From assembly GCA_027924585.1 (NCBI GenBank), contig BSBM01000764.1:2512001-2576000 (forward strand): 64,000 nt of DNA, given 5' to 3'. This document shows positions 34,889-44,824 of the stretch, piece by piece. Under the pieces are notes generated by a model. The model had not been told where the DNA came from and did not search any database. It was given only the letters and a program-made list of their open reading frames with translations. A program made the position numbers and the translations under genes. Numbering within the stretch: the stretch's first letter is position 1; the number at the start of each line of letters is the position of its first letter. This DNA is from Larix kaempferi (lineage: Eukaryota; Streptophyta; Pinopsida; Pinales; Pinaceae).

Positions 34889-36100
34889 ATGTCTCACCAC
34901 ACCAAGCTTGAGGATAATATTGAAGGGGCTGATAAGTTCCGAGCATGGAAGTATAGGATTGGGTTAATCCTGGAAGAAAATGAGTTGGACACTTATATAA
35001 GTGCAGAGGTCCCTATCCCAGAGGAAGAAGAGGATAAGGCCTTACAAAAAAAGAATTTGGTTAAGGCTAAAAGGATCATTGTTTATTCTATCAAAGACCA
35101 TCTCATACCACATGTGTCATCTCTAAAGACACCAAAGGAGATGTTTTATTCCCTAACCAAGCTACTCGAAGGGAAGAACATAAATCGGAAGATGACCTTG
35201 AGGAATCAATTGAAGACTGTCAAGATCCAAAATGTATAGGCTATGCAGTTTTATTTCTCAAGGGTCTCCCAGATAAAAGAACAACTTGAAGCTGTGGAAG
35301 AAGACATAGAAAATGGAGAAGTGGTAATGACCACTCTTAATGGCCTTCCTAGGTCATGGGATTCCTTCATCCAAGGAATTTGTGCTAGGAAGAAACTTAT
35401 CACATTCAGTAGGCTGTGGGAAGAATGCTCATGGGAAGAAGCTCGAATTGTAGCTCGACAAGAGAAGATGGGGAATGAAGACCAAGCTCTCACAACACAC
35501 TACAAAAGTCATGGTGACAAAAAGACTCACCATCATGGCAAGAAAGAAAGACATCACCATCAGAATCAGAGGGGTAGTCCTAGACTTCGAAGAAACATGT
35601 CCTATGTCCATTTCTATACATGTGATGAAAAGGGACACTATTCCAGAGATTGTCCCAAAAATAAGAAAGATGGTTCTCACAAGAAGAAGAACATCAAAAG
35701 AATACATCATGGTCATGATGCAGAGGATGATGAACCTCCCAGGAAGAGGGCTAGAGAAGATAGTGAAGATTCTTCAAGTGATGAAGAATATGTTTTGATT
35801 TTTGCTCTCACTGGAACCATTACTCATGGCAGTAATGATTGGCTTATAGATAGTGGGGCTTCTAAACACATGACAGGATTCAAGGAATCCTTTGTGAACC
35901 TGTCTAAATACGAATCACCCCACAAGTTGAAACTTGGGGATGACTACCAGTATCCAATAAAAGGGAGTGATGAAGCCTCCTATAAACTAGAGTCTCGAAA
36001 GTCTATGAAGATGAAAGATGTACTATATGTTCCAGGTCTCAATTCTCAATAAGAATCTACTCTCCATATCTGCATTGGATGCAAAAGGCATGAGGGTTGC
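34889..36100 (+). pseudogene. Copia gag, zinc knuckle and protease
   Basis: The likely start is MSHHTKLEDN at 34889, since an ATG at 34871 adds only six residues. The gag core (KFRAWKYRIGLILEE, AKRIIVYSIKDHLIPHV, LEGKNINRKMTLRNQL) is cut by a TAG at 35237-35239 and goes on in frame. FSRVSQIKEQLEAVEEDIEN and VVMTTLNGLPRSWDSFIQGI then follow, the classic UBN2 pattern. A His/Lys-rich linker leads to the zinc knuckle FYTCDEKGHYSRDCP, whose first Cys is Phe. The protease follows with WLIDSGASKHMTG, active-site DSG intact. The frame shifts near 36045. Confidence 0.88.
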
Positions 36101-37603
36101 ATTTGTAGATGGCCAAGTCCTAATATGGCCAAAGGGTAAGACTATAGATGATGTAGTGGTGATTGGAGAGCAAGAGGGAGGATTATACAAATTGAAGGGC
36201 CAACCAGAACAATCCATGGTCCATGATTCAGTAGAGCCAAGTGAAATTTGGCATAGAAGGCTTGCACACATGCATTATAGGGCATTACCAATTGCAAGCA
36301 AAGCAATGGAAGGTCTTCCTGAAATCTAGACAAAGCATGAAGGAATTTGCAAAGGTTGTGCAAAGGGAAAGAACACAAAGAAGACATTTCCAAGTAGTGA
36401 AAGCAAGGAAAAAAGAATTTTGAAAATCATCCACTCTAATGTATGCAGTTCGATGTCATCCAGTTCTCTAAGTGGGTGTGTATACTATGTTTCCTTCATT
36501 GATGATTTCTCTAGGAAGACTTGGGTTTACTTCTTTAAGAACAAAGATGAATTGTTTGACAAGTTCAAGGAACTCAAAGCCTTGATAGAAAACCAAACTG
36601 ACATGAAGATCAAGATCTTCATATCCGACAATGTCGGAGAATTCACTTCAGGTGACTTCAAGAAGCTATGGAGTGATTCGGGGATTAAGAGGGAGTTGAC
36701 TACTCCTTACAATCCAAAATAGAATGGAGTTGCTGAAAGGAAGAATAGAACAATCATGGAAGTAGTTAGGGAAATGCTTCGTGACCAAGATCTACCTATG
36801 CACTTATGGGCTGAAGCAGCAAGGACAACTATATATGTGCAAAACAGAACACCTCATAAGATACTTGACAACAAAACACCAGAAGAAGTGTTCACTGGTA
36901 AGAAACCAAAAGTTAGCCATCTCAGAATATTTGGTTGTCCAATATACACTCACATCCCAAAAGAAAAGAGGACAAAGTTAGATCCTTCATGAAAGAAGGG
37001 CATATTCATGGGTTACAGTGAAAGTTCGAAGGGTTACAGAATCTACTTCCCAGGATTCAAGAAGATTGATATCAGTAGGGATGTAACATTTGATGAAAGC
37101 TCAACATACATCAAATCAAGGAAAACACCAGTTGAAGATAATGAAGAACCCAGAATATCCAGAACTCAAGACACCACCATGAATGAAGCAATTCCTGAAG
37201 AAGATCATGAAATGGAAGATCCACAACAACCTATAGATCCATCCCGTGAGAAGAACTCTCACAAGAGGAAACCAACATGGGCTAGAGAGCTCATTCAAGA
37301 TGCAAAAAGGTTTGGCATTCTAGAAGAGGAACACAGAGAAAGGAAAAGGACAATATCACATACCAGCTATGTTGCTTTACTCCGTGACATAATGAACAAA
37401 GAACCTTCCAGTTATGAAGAAGTAGCAAAAAAGAAAGAATGGAAGGATGCCATGGTCGAGGAATACCAATCGATCATGAAGAATGTTGTTTGGAATGTGG
37501 TCCCAAGACCAGATGGGAAGTCTGTGGTGACTTCCAAGTGGATCTATAAGATCAAGCATGCTGCAGATGGAAGCATAGAAAAATATAAGGCAAGGTTTGT
37601 GGT
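36018..37603 (+). pseudogene. Copia integrase and start of reverse transcriptase, truncated
   Basis: After the frameshift, NLLSISALDAKGMRVAF and the pre-integrase finger (IWHRRLAHMHYR, then CKGCAKGK) appear. The core follows with IIHSNVC, in which the first catalytic Asp of the usual HSDVCGPM is Asn. SDNVGEFTS keeps the second Asp, and NGVAERKNRTIMEVVREML carries the Glu. The C-terminal part includes HLRIFGCPIY, GIFMGYSESSKGYRIY and DVTFDESS. The RT lead-in is VAKKKEWKDAMVEEYQSI, then WIYKIKHAADGSIEKYKARF, after which copia similarity stops. In-frame stops occur near 36329, 36720 and 36990. Confidence 0.88.
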
Positions 37604-38247
37604 GACTTTCCTGATCACCCCTTCAGCTAAAGGAGCGCCAAGATATTTGGACAGAAGGGATCTCCCTTGGAATCCTAGGATACATAGTATATTTCGTTGG
37701 TGAATCCTTGGAGTGTTAAAGAAGAAGACCTGGGACTTAGTGTTATTCAATTCCATCCCAGAATCCTTAGAAAAAGTACTCAGTAATTTCTTTAGGGTCC
37801 TCTCTTCGTGAACCGACGAGTGTCCCATCATCATTGTATCATCGACAAATGATTGGTGGGAGATAGTCTCAGAACCAGAATGGAGATTCAATCTTTTGAG
37901 CTCCCTACTTTCAATCTTGTCTTTGATGACCCTACTCAGCCCTTCTGCCATAAGATTGAAAAAAAAGAAAGACATAGGGTCACCTTATCAGATACCACTC
38001 GAAGGTTTGAAAGTTCTAGTGGGGGCTCCATTTAGGAGGATAGAGAAAAAGGTTGTGGAAGTAATATTCATTATCCAATAAAACCAATCCTGGTGAAAAC
38101 CATAGGCCTAAAGTATTTCTTTCATAGACTGCTAGCTTAGTTTATCATAGGCCTTTGAAACATCAAGCTTTAGCAACATACCTGGTTTTTTAGTGACTTT
38201 CAGGGAATGGATGACTTCGTGGAACAAAATGATTTCGTCCACGAAAA
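37604..38247 (-). pseudogene. LINE reverse transcriptase fragment
   Basis: Read on minus from 38247: LFHEVIHSLKVTKKPGMLLK, then LDVSKAYDKLS and HQDWFYWIMNITSTTFSILL, then NGAPTRTFKPSSGI. After a stop, DPMSFFFFNLMAEGLSRVI, HQSFVDDTMMMG, SKDSGMELNNTKSQVFFFNT and SKYLGAPLAEGVIRKVT follow. These are ordered LINE RT blocks. The catalytic box reads FVDDT, the plant-LINE FADDT type with Ala to Val. It stops at the copia border on one side and at a palindromic minisatellite on the other. Confidence 0.8.
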
Positions 38248-38522
38248 GCCGCGATGACCATCGCGGGATCCATGGCAAAACCCGCGATGAACATCGCGAG
38301 TTTTGTCCAGACAGTCGCGATGAACATCGCGACTGTCACCCATGAACACGCGATGAACATCGCGGGTTCCGACCTCACAGTCGCGATGAACATCGCGACT
38401 GTGAGCCTAAAACCCGCGCGGTTCATCGCAGGTTCAGCCCTGAAACCCGCGCGGTTCCACGTTGGAGAGTCAACGTGGAGTTTCGCGGCCTTCGGGGGCC
38501 CACCGCCAAACAAAAAAGACAT
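38190..38522 (-). other. Open frame through the minisatellite, possible first exon
   Basis: From ATG at 38522 the minus strand encodes MSFLFGGGPPKAAKLHVDS, then about 70 residues of an 11-residue repeat with AMFIA or AMNRA cores, then LINE-derived sequence. The leading 20 codons are GC-rich, unlike the surroundings. A TATA-like TATAAATAG lies about 150 bases upstream on the same strand (38668-38676). This could be a captured promoter and first exon, or chance. No family is recognised, and the downstream part reads LINE in a different frame, so a functional protein is unlikely. Confidence 0.25.
38251..38481. repeat. 33-bp palindromic minisatellite, seven units
   Basis: Unit starts fall exactly every 33 bases: 38251, 38284, 38317, 38350, 38383, 38416 and 38449. 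Units 2-5 carry the core GCGATGAACATCGC; unit 1 has one change, and units 6-7 carry GCGCGGTTCATCGC or GCGCGGTTCCACG. Flanks alternate. Units 2 and 4 extend toward GCG-GGTT-type ends. Units 3 and 5 extend into 12-13 bp arms (ACAGTCGCGATG / CATCGCGACTGT), forming long hairpins around AA. This implies a 66-bp higher-order unit. The last unit is followed by CCACGTTG / CAACGTGG (38457-38478), a further hairpin. On minus the frame stays open and gives repeated AMFIA words. Confidence 0.93.
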
Positions 38523-38667
38523 AATTGACTAGGCTAAGGCGAATAGAGTTACCTGCAACTCGCTAAATCAAAAACCAACAGTGAAATCTCCCAGAAATCA
38601 AGAAAAAGCTCTGACATCTCTATCAAACTCGCACGTAACAATGACAAGTCATATTGGGGCCCACGTC

Positions 38668-38676
38668 CTATTTATA
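38668..38676 (-). promoter_or_regulatory. TATA-like box upstream of the minus-strand open frame
   Basis: TATAAATAG on minus, in a GC-richer stretch with CCACGTCC/GGACGTGG next to it. It suits a promoter directed left toward 38522. The evidence is positional only. Confidence 0.4.
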
Positions 38677-38840
38677 GAAATTCCACAAATTTCAAACAGC
38701 CATTGCGGTGTCATACGAAGTCCATTTCTCAAACCGTTGGTACCGTTGGGATCATCACACCGAGAACTTCATAGAGGTTCCTTCCATTTCCCGTTTTCAC
38801 GAGGTCCATTTTGTGACCATTTTTTAGCCTCCCTCGTCAC

Positions 38841-39240
38841 CTCGGTTTGCGTGCCACATCGGCCATTCTCCGTTTTAGAAGTGCCTTATATAGCCGGATT
38901 CAGTTTTCCGCGCTCGTGATGATGCTTGACATCATTTCTCGCTCTCACCTTTAGATTTTCTGGGCATTTTTTCCACGCCCCCCTAGTCGCCTCGGTTTGC
39001 GTGCCACATCGGCCGTTCTCCGTTTTCGATGTGTCTTATATCGCCGGATTCAGTTTTCCGAGCTCGTGATGATGCTTGAGACCATTTCTCGCTCTCACCT
39101 TTAGTTTTTTCGGGCATTTTTTCCATGCCCCCTCGTCACCTCGGTTTGCGTGCCACATCGGCCGTTCTCCGTTTTCGACAATCCTTATGTCACCGGATCC
39201 AGTTTTCCGCACAGATAACGATGCTTGAGACCTTTTCTTG
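38841..39240. repeat. Three tandem units of about 150 bp with TATA-like cores
   Basis: CTCGGTTTGCGTGCCACATC starts each unit at 38841, 38991 and 39140. Shared parts are GGCC-TTCTCCGTTTT, CCGGAT-CAGTTTTCCG, GATGATGCTTGA and TTTCTCGCTCTCACC. Read on minus, units one and two contain CTATATAAGG and CGATATAAGA, TATA-like; the third has GACATAAGG. The third unit diverges after about 110 bases. GC content is higher than in the flanks. Confidence 0.85.
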
Positions 39241-40442
39241 CCCTCATCAATCCATTTTTGTTCGGTATAATTTTATCCCTTTTTCGGGCCGAGCAACCCC
39301 TTGTTACGAAAAAGGCACTTAGGGAGTTTCTGTTAAGCTTTTTTCTGACTCCTAAAACAATGAAAAGATCGCCGAGCAATCTTGCTTCCTTTCATGCTCG
39401 ATAAACGTATCTGAAAGGGCGTCTACCTGGTATAAGTTTACCCCTTTTCCGGACCTTGTAGACTAATTACGAAAAAGGTATACTCTAGTCACATCGGCTA
39501 GAAGAGTTCTCCATTCGCATCATTTTATACTTTTTTGGGCCTGGGAGACTAAACTTACGAAAAAGAAATACCAATAGAGTCCACTTACCGTTTTCCGACT
39601 CTCTAAAAAATGAAAGCAACCATGAGCATGCACCGTCCTGGGCTCACAAAATCCACAGGACCGTACCATTTCAGAGCACACTTTTATCCCTTCTTGGAGC
39701 TCATTCAAACTACGAAGAAGGAATCAATGGTGCCTCTTGGCGCTACAACACATCATGTCTACTCACATAGCAGCTTCCCCATTTTGGTCGCCTTTGTTCA
39801 GAGTATTCTGCAGTATGTCACCATGAAGTTCCCTCGACAGCTACCATCAGCTTCACCCCCCCCAGAGTCAGTACATACCCTTCAGTCCCTAAAAGATGAT
39901 CCCCACACCTCCAAGTCAGCTCCCTACGCTGCCAGGTCAACCATGTCATCATGCTCTGAACAAAGGAAGTTTGAGTCTACCCATTTTTGACCCAGTTATT
40001 TCCCATCCCCACAAGTATGTCAGTCCTACCAGCAGTACTACATCACTTCAGTTCTACACCTCGTGCTCCTATCAAGGAAACATCATTGCCTTGTTAGTTG
40101 CTGGTCTCCCTCTGTCGACGACAACCACATTGATTCCAGAGGATAGACCTAGAGGTCCATGTGTCTTGGACTCATTACCATTTATGATGAGTGCCTACGA
40201 ATCATTTCGAGAGGAATCCTCAGTGCCTCTCCGAATGCTTGTTTCTCACATGCTCGACTCCAACACCTTGATCGCATCGTTGAGACTCACACAGGGTATT
40301 TGTCCGTTCAGTTATTAGTCGAAGACCCCGGATACCACCTGACTCCTCCACATTTGAGAGTCTACCTATGGATACAACCAGTTACATTTTTTCTATAATA
40401 TCCGGGTTGCGTATGGCGACAGTATTCAGATGTACCCCAGTT
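39241..40442. other. Unassigned sequence with four dispersed TTTTCGGGCC/TTACGAAAAAGG modules
   Basis: The pair CCTTTTTCGG and, 25-40 bases on, TTACGAAAAAGG (variants) recurs near 39268-39316, 39440-39480, 39523-39570 and 39680-39728. Open frames at 39610-39990, 39896-40318 and 40159-40398 are Pro/Ser/His-rich and overlap in different frames, with no motif recognised. They may be the non-coding part or decayed gag of an LTR element. The right edge at 40442 is a sharp break into copia sequence. Confidence 0.35.
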
Positions 40443-42228
40443 TCATACTCCCTCTTCAATACAAAAATATTTAAACTCACCCTTAATGTACTCACCACCA
40501 TTGTCAGTTTGAATGGATTTTATCTTCCTTTCTGAAAGTTTCTCTTCAAAAGACTTGAAAATTTTGAAGAAACCAAATACTTCTGATTTCAATCTAAGGA
40601 AATATACCCAAGTAAATCTAGAATAATCATCAACAAAAGTGAGTACATACCTTGCCTTGTTTAGAGACAGATCTGGAAACAGACTAGCCACATCACTGTG
40701 GACGAGATCAAGGGGTTGATAGGCTCTCCTAGCCTTTCCCTTTTCAAATTTCTTCTCAGGATGCTTCCCCATCAAACAACCATGATAGTTACCTTTGGAA
40801 AACTTGATTTTGGGCAACCCGTAAACCATATCCTTTGCATGCATGTCATGTAAGTATTCGTAGTTGAGATTCCCAAATCTTTCATGCCACAATCTGCTTT
40901 CTTCATTGGCAAGAGTATGGAGGGATGATTGCTTCGAGAGAGGCAGAAAGTGTGAGAACTCATATAGCTTGGATTTGTGATTTGCAACTCCCTTTGCAAT
41001 GATCTCACCTGAGACCATGTCTTGTATCTCAACCTCATTTGGAGAAAAGATCACTCTTTTGGGGTCTCCAATATGAGTCATTTGATACATTGAAAATAAG
41101 TTTGCTATAAGAGACGGGACATAAAGAAAATTAGAAAAATAACCATGGTCAAGATTGATTCTTCCAATCCCTTGAGAAGAGACTTCTAAATCATTTCCCA
41201 ACATGATGGGTGGGCCAACTGAGCTCTCAAATTTAGAGAAGAGATACTTGGAAGAAGACATGTGTCTTGAGGCTCTTGAATCTATGATGAAAGAAGAATC
41301 TGTTGATGCACTTTCCATGTAGGCATGACATCTTTCTTTGTCTTCGGATCCTAAATATTTAGGATCTTTCTTCCTCGCACATGCTGGTATAGGATTATTG
41401 TTCTTCTCAAGTAATTTAGCCATCAAATCTATAGTCTTCCGCATGAAAACACTGTTAGAATGAAAACATCTATGGCAGTATGTGCACTCTTCTTTTCCTT
41501 TTTGAGAATGTTTGGCCTTCCTAGAGTTCGAAGCTCTATCTGACTGATCTGGACTATCTGTAGGCCTTGTATCATTCGATCTCTTGTCATAAATCTTTTG
41601 CTTTCCTTTACCATTTGCTCTCTCTGTAAGTGTAAGGGATGAATCCAATTTGGGTTTGATCATTCCCATCGAAATCAACTTCTCTTCTTCTTGAGTAAGA
41701 GATTGTGTGAAATCAACAAATGAGGGAAACTTCCATCTTGGAATGGAAAACCTAGCTGACTGGAAAGTAGAGACAAAAACTGAGAAGTTTGCCCCCAACT
41801 TTGAGAGAATGGAAAGTATAAGCTGCTTGTCTTCTTTCAATATCATATCTTTTCAAATGGGATATCAAGCTTTTGAACTTGGTGAGAAAGGCATTAATAG
41901 ATTCGAATCTATTAACACTCAAACATATGAGCTCATTCTCCAATTTGTGTCCTTCCACATCATCTTTCGGTCCAAAACAAGATTCGAGATTGTCACAAAT
42001 CTCTTTAGAAAATGTAAGATCGATGACATGAAAGTGTAGATCTTCAGAAATTGAGAGGAGGAGACCAATTGCTTCATCAAGCCAATCCAATTACTTGGAC
42101 TTTTCAACTGCACTAGTTGGTTCTACCATCATTCCGTTGAGTATTTGGGTGAATCTCTTTGATCTCATGAAGAGAGTCATTTTTTCGTTCCACTCAGTAT
42201 AGGTGGAATATGTAAGCTTTAGATCCAT
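40443..42228 (-). pseudogene. Copia gag-protease-integrase, truncated
   Basis: The start is probably MDLKLTYSTYTEWNEKMTLF at 42228. Gag goes on in several frames (FGPKDDVEGHKLENELICLS, FLTKFKSLISHLKRY) until a long open frame from 41846 (LGANFSVFVSTFQSARFSIP). The knuckle region is poor (CTYCHRCFHSNSVF). The protease has FIIDSRASRHMSS, with the active-site Gly of DSG changed to Arg. The pre-integrase is LWHERFGNLNYEYLHDM, with the second His now Asn, and only one of its Cys pair remains (HGCLMGK). The integrase core keeps LVHSDVAS, FVDDYSRFTWVYFLR and IQTDNGGEYIKGEFKYFC, and ends before the catalytic Glu. A frame of 467 codons is long for a dead element. Confidence 0.85.
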
Positions 42229-42535
42229 TTGAACAGAGAAAGATGAATAGTTGAAGAAGATTCCGAACGGGTGAATAAACCTACAAAACAAGAAAGTTGT
42301 GCTGATGGAGAATGCTACACTTCGACTGAACACTACCTTGAGAACACTTGGCACATAGACTAAGTCCTTCAAACCTGGCTAGAACTCACTATATTTCTCC
42401 AATGAATTCAAGTAATAGCACCAGGATTTGATGTGGAAACTCAGAGGATTCTGATGCACAAGTGAAATATAGTTGCTCAAAGAAATGCTGCAACCGCTAC
42501 TGCTGTAACTGCTGAAATTCGAATAGCTGCTTCCT

Positions 42536-42547
42536 GCTCTGATACCA
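42536..42547 (-). promoter_or_regulatory. Primer-binding site of the copia element
   Basis: TGGTATCAGAGC on minus directly follows the LTR end TTCTTACA, an exact complement of tRNA-iMet. The leader to the gag ATG is about 300 bases. Confidence 0.9.
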
Positions 42548-43278
42548 TGTAAGAATCAACAAGAGATCTAGCAGCTATAGCAACTCACAATCAAACTATC
42601 AAGTATGTTGCAAAGAAGAAGAAAAGGAGACACTCAATGATCACTCATAAACACAAGATAATAGACAATATCTCAGTATCATACAATGAATAAGAATGTA
42701 AGTGAATGAATACAATAGAGTTGTAAGCTGCATAATATAGGATTCGAATAAGCCAAGTAGGGCATTCGAATTCCTAACTCAGAGTCTGGCTTGGATAATA
42801 GTGGAGTCATCATCCAGTCAGTAGTACTAGTCATAAATGGTAAAGTTCAGTCAAGTGTGTCTAACTGAGTCTAACAAAACCTTCTAGGCATAAATCGGGG
42901 AAGGGAGACTCCATGGGAGGTGCATGAGGCTATCAAAAGGGTCAGTGGAACTCCAGAACTAGCTAACTAGGAGTTGTGGGTAGGTAGGATGAGCAATCAG
43001 TGGAAGAACTGATCAATCAAGACTCTAACTAAATGATAACTGATGGTAGGTGAGCTAAGGCGCTCTAACTGAGAGATAATCGACTAGTAGGTGAGCAAAG
43101 GTGCACTTGGCATGCAAAAGACTGAAGAAGGTCGCATTGGGTAGGTGGGAGGCCCTATGGGGGCTGAAGACAGGCTATGGAGAGCTAGAAGCAAGCTCTA
43201 GGTGCTGTGAGGACCACCATGATGATGACTGGATGCATGCATGCAAAACTAAAAAGTGATGGGGAGAATATTCCAACA
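42548..43278 (-). repeat. 5' LTR of the copia element (731 bp)
   Basis: On minus it runs from TGTTGGAATATTCTC (43278) to GATTCTTACA (42548). The start resembles a common copia LTR beginning, and the end is fixed by the primer site. No 3' partner is present. Confidence 0.82.
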
Positions 43279-43352
43279 CTTAGAACCCCATCTACACCAA
43301 TGTGGTATCAAAGTAGGAGTATCGTGTAGAGAAGAGGATGTTGCAGTGCCAT
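43279..43352. other. Spacer between two LTR elements with a primer-site-like word
   Basis: CCAATGTGGTATCAAAG near 43301 resembles a mutated tRNA-Met primer site on +, which would be the remains of another LTR element. The LTR it would follow (ending before 43305) is not recognisable. Confidence 0.4.
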
Positions 43353-43357
43353 AGTTG
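43353..43357. other. Left target duplication AGTTG
   Basis: AGTTG precedes TGATTGTGGG. The same five bases follow the other LTR at 46928-46932. The left LTR start carries three extra bases (TGATTGTG versus TGTGAG), so the boundary is slightly uncertain. Confidence 0.6.
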
Positions 43358-44100
43358 TGATTGTGGGAAAGTTTTTTTCATAATTATATGGCCTTGATGG
43401 TAGCAATAATTCCACATCTAAGGATCTAAGCACTCAATGTAATCTTCACTAATAAACGCTACAGAGATTTAGCAAAGAATTGAGACAAGAAGAGTGAATC
43501 GGAAACACATAGAAGAGAAATCAATTACATAAAATTGCATCATTATATTAATGAATGATAAGATTACATTAAATAATACATCTCTCAAGAGAGATTTGAA
43601 TTCCAAAGAGGCAATTCGAAATTGTCATTATTGGCAGGCTTAAACTTAGTAAAAGTCTCCCATCTAGGAAAACGTAGATTCTAAATCTAGGCTAGAGGTC
43701 ACAAATGGGCTAAAGCAACCTTAGTAGGCCATGAGTGACTCAAAAGAAACATGTTGGAGGCTTTTCAATTGAAAAAGCAGGAAGAGGTGGTGTCATAAAC
43801 CAAGCAGACTTGGAAAAAGCATGGTAGCGCCCTCATCCAAGTACCTTTTCTAGCAAAAAAGCAGTATAAAGTAGGATAAAGCTGTCAAAAGCAACCAAAG
43901 CACTCTTACTTAGTAAAGTAGAGGTAAAAGCAGGAAACACAACAACAATGGAGTGCACTTGTGGATAAACACCACAAGATGAGGTCTAAGTATGCTAATG
44001 GTGCCACATGACTTAGTCTAACACCTACGAAACTAATAAAACATTATAATAAAAGTTATCCTAAGTCTAGATGGGGTAAATGGGTAAATTAATTCTCACA
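43358..44100 (-). repeat. 3' LTR of the gag-only element
   Basis: Aligns with 46216-46927 throughout, for example GGATCTAAGCACTCAATG, TTCACTAATAAA and AAGATTACATTAAATAATAC. It ends TTCTCACA before the polypurine tract. Confidence 0.88.
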
Positions 44101-44110
44101 CCCCCCCTTA
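44101..44110 (-). promoter_or_regulatory. Polypurine tract of the gag-only element
   Basis: TAAGGGGGGG on minus directly precedes the 3' LTR start TGTGAGAATT. It is the expected plus-strand primer. Confidence 0.8.
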
Positions 44111-44344
44111 ATCCCCACATAGGTGAGTAAAATATGTGTAGGTCCCAAGCAACAAAGGCTTATGGTCGCCCTATTATAATTATTATGTGTCGATGTAAAC
44201 TGAGGAAACATGGAAAAACCTCATGGGATTAAAACCCTCCCACAAAAATGGAAATGAAACACACTAAAATTGCTTCTCCAAACTCAAGTAGGTGTGATGC
44301 TTTATTTGATGTCTAGATGAATCTTCCTCTTTGACAAAAGAGGA

Positions 44345-44731
44345 TTAAGCTCCCAATACATGTGCTTGAATTCTCCACCAATGGATACAAGCGAATTTGG
44401 AATCTCTCTGGAACCAAATGTAGCATGATATGCTTGAGACTTGAACCCAAGAAATAGTGAATGTTCTTTCAAACTTGAACATTGAACCATGTGAGCTAAT
44501 ATTAGATCCAAAAGAGACTTGATGAGCTTGAGAATCAATCCCAAGCAAGTGGTGATGTCCTCCATCTTCAGTGTACCCCCAAGGAAGTGAGCTGGTCATC
44601 TTATAGGAATAGCTAGAAGGTATGAAATCACAATCAATGAATGCAAATGGAGGTCTCTTGAAATGTGATATAACCTTCAAATCATCCATTTGATCTACAT
44701 ATTGTGCACCATCAGCTTGTGAAGTATGCAC
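44345..44731 (-). other. Open frame downstream of gag, unrecognised
   Basis: 128 codons in a frame different from gag, rich in Ser, His, Phe and Trp, with HHHLLGIDSQAHQVSFGS inside. No protease, integrase or polymerase motif. It occupies most of the region between gag and the polypurine tract. It may be a decayed extension of the gag protein or just non-coding 3' sequence. Confidence 0.3.
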
Positions 44732-44824
44732 AGGATCATCAACAAGTAGCTTATCATCCTCAAGATCAAAATATGAAGAATGATAAGAGAACTTAATGGA
44801 GAGTTATTCTCCAACAAAGAGGGT

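Larger units (their letters stand above)
33750..37603 (+). mobile_element. Ty1/copia element, 3'-truncated, inserted in a LINE
   Basis: 5' LTR (33750-34313), tRNA-Met-type primer site, leader, gag and pol up to the first residues of the reverse transcriptase region. There the sequence changes abruptly to LINE sequence on the other strand. The RT core, RNase H, polypurine tract and 3' LTR are absent. LINE sequence in the same orientation on both sides argues that the copia element inserted into the LINE. A later deletion then took its 3' half with part of the LINE. Confidence 0.82.
40443..43278 (-). mobile_element. Ty1/copia element, 3'-truncated, with 5' LTR
   Basis: Minus-strand element: 5' LTR 42548-43278, primer site, leader, gag and pol as far as the integrase core, then a sharp end at 40443. 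RT, RNase H and the 3' LTR are missing. It differs in sequence from the copia copy at 33750, so it is another family. It lies 80 bases from the gag-only element at 43358. Confidence 0.82.

Noticed and set aside
38251-38481. CRISPR array, from regular 33-bp repeats with palindromic cores
   Set aside because: The unit repeats throughout without unique spacers, and the context is plant nuclear DNA with LINE and LTR elements.
38190-38522. ESCRT-like or other known host protein from the MSFLFGGGPP start
   Set aside because: Only about ten residues resemble the start of several unrelated proteins, and the remainder is minisatellite; no family can be supported.
43301-43320. An additional LTR element starting at the GTGGTATCAAAG word
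   Set aside because: No LTR could be found ending just before it and no coding sequence follows; only 75 bases separate the two defined elements.
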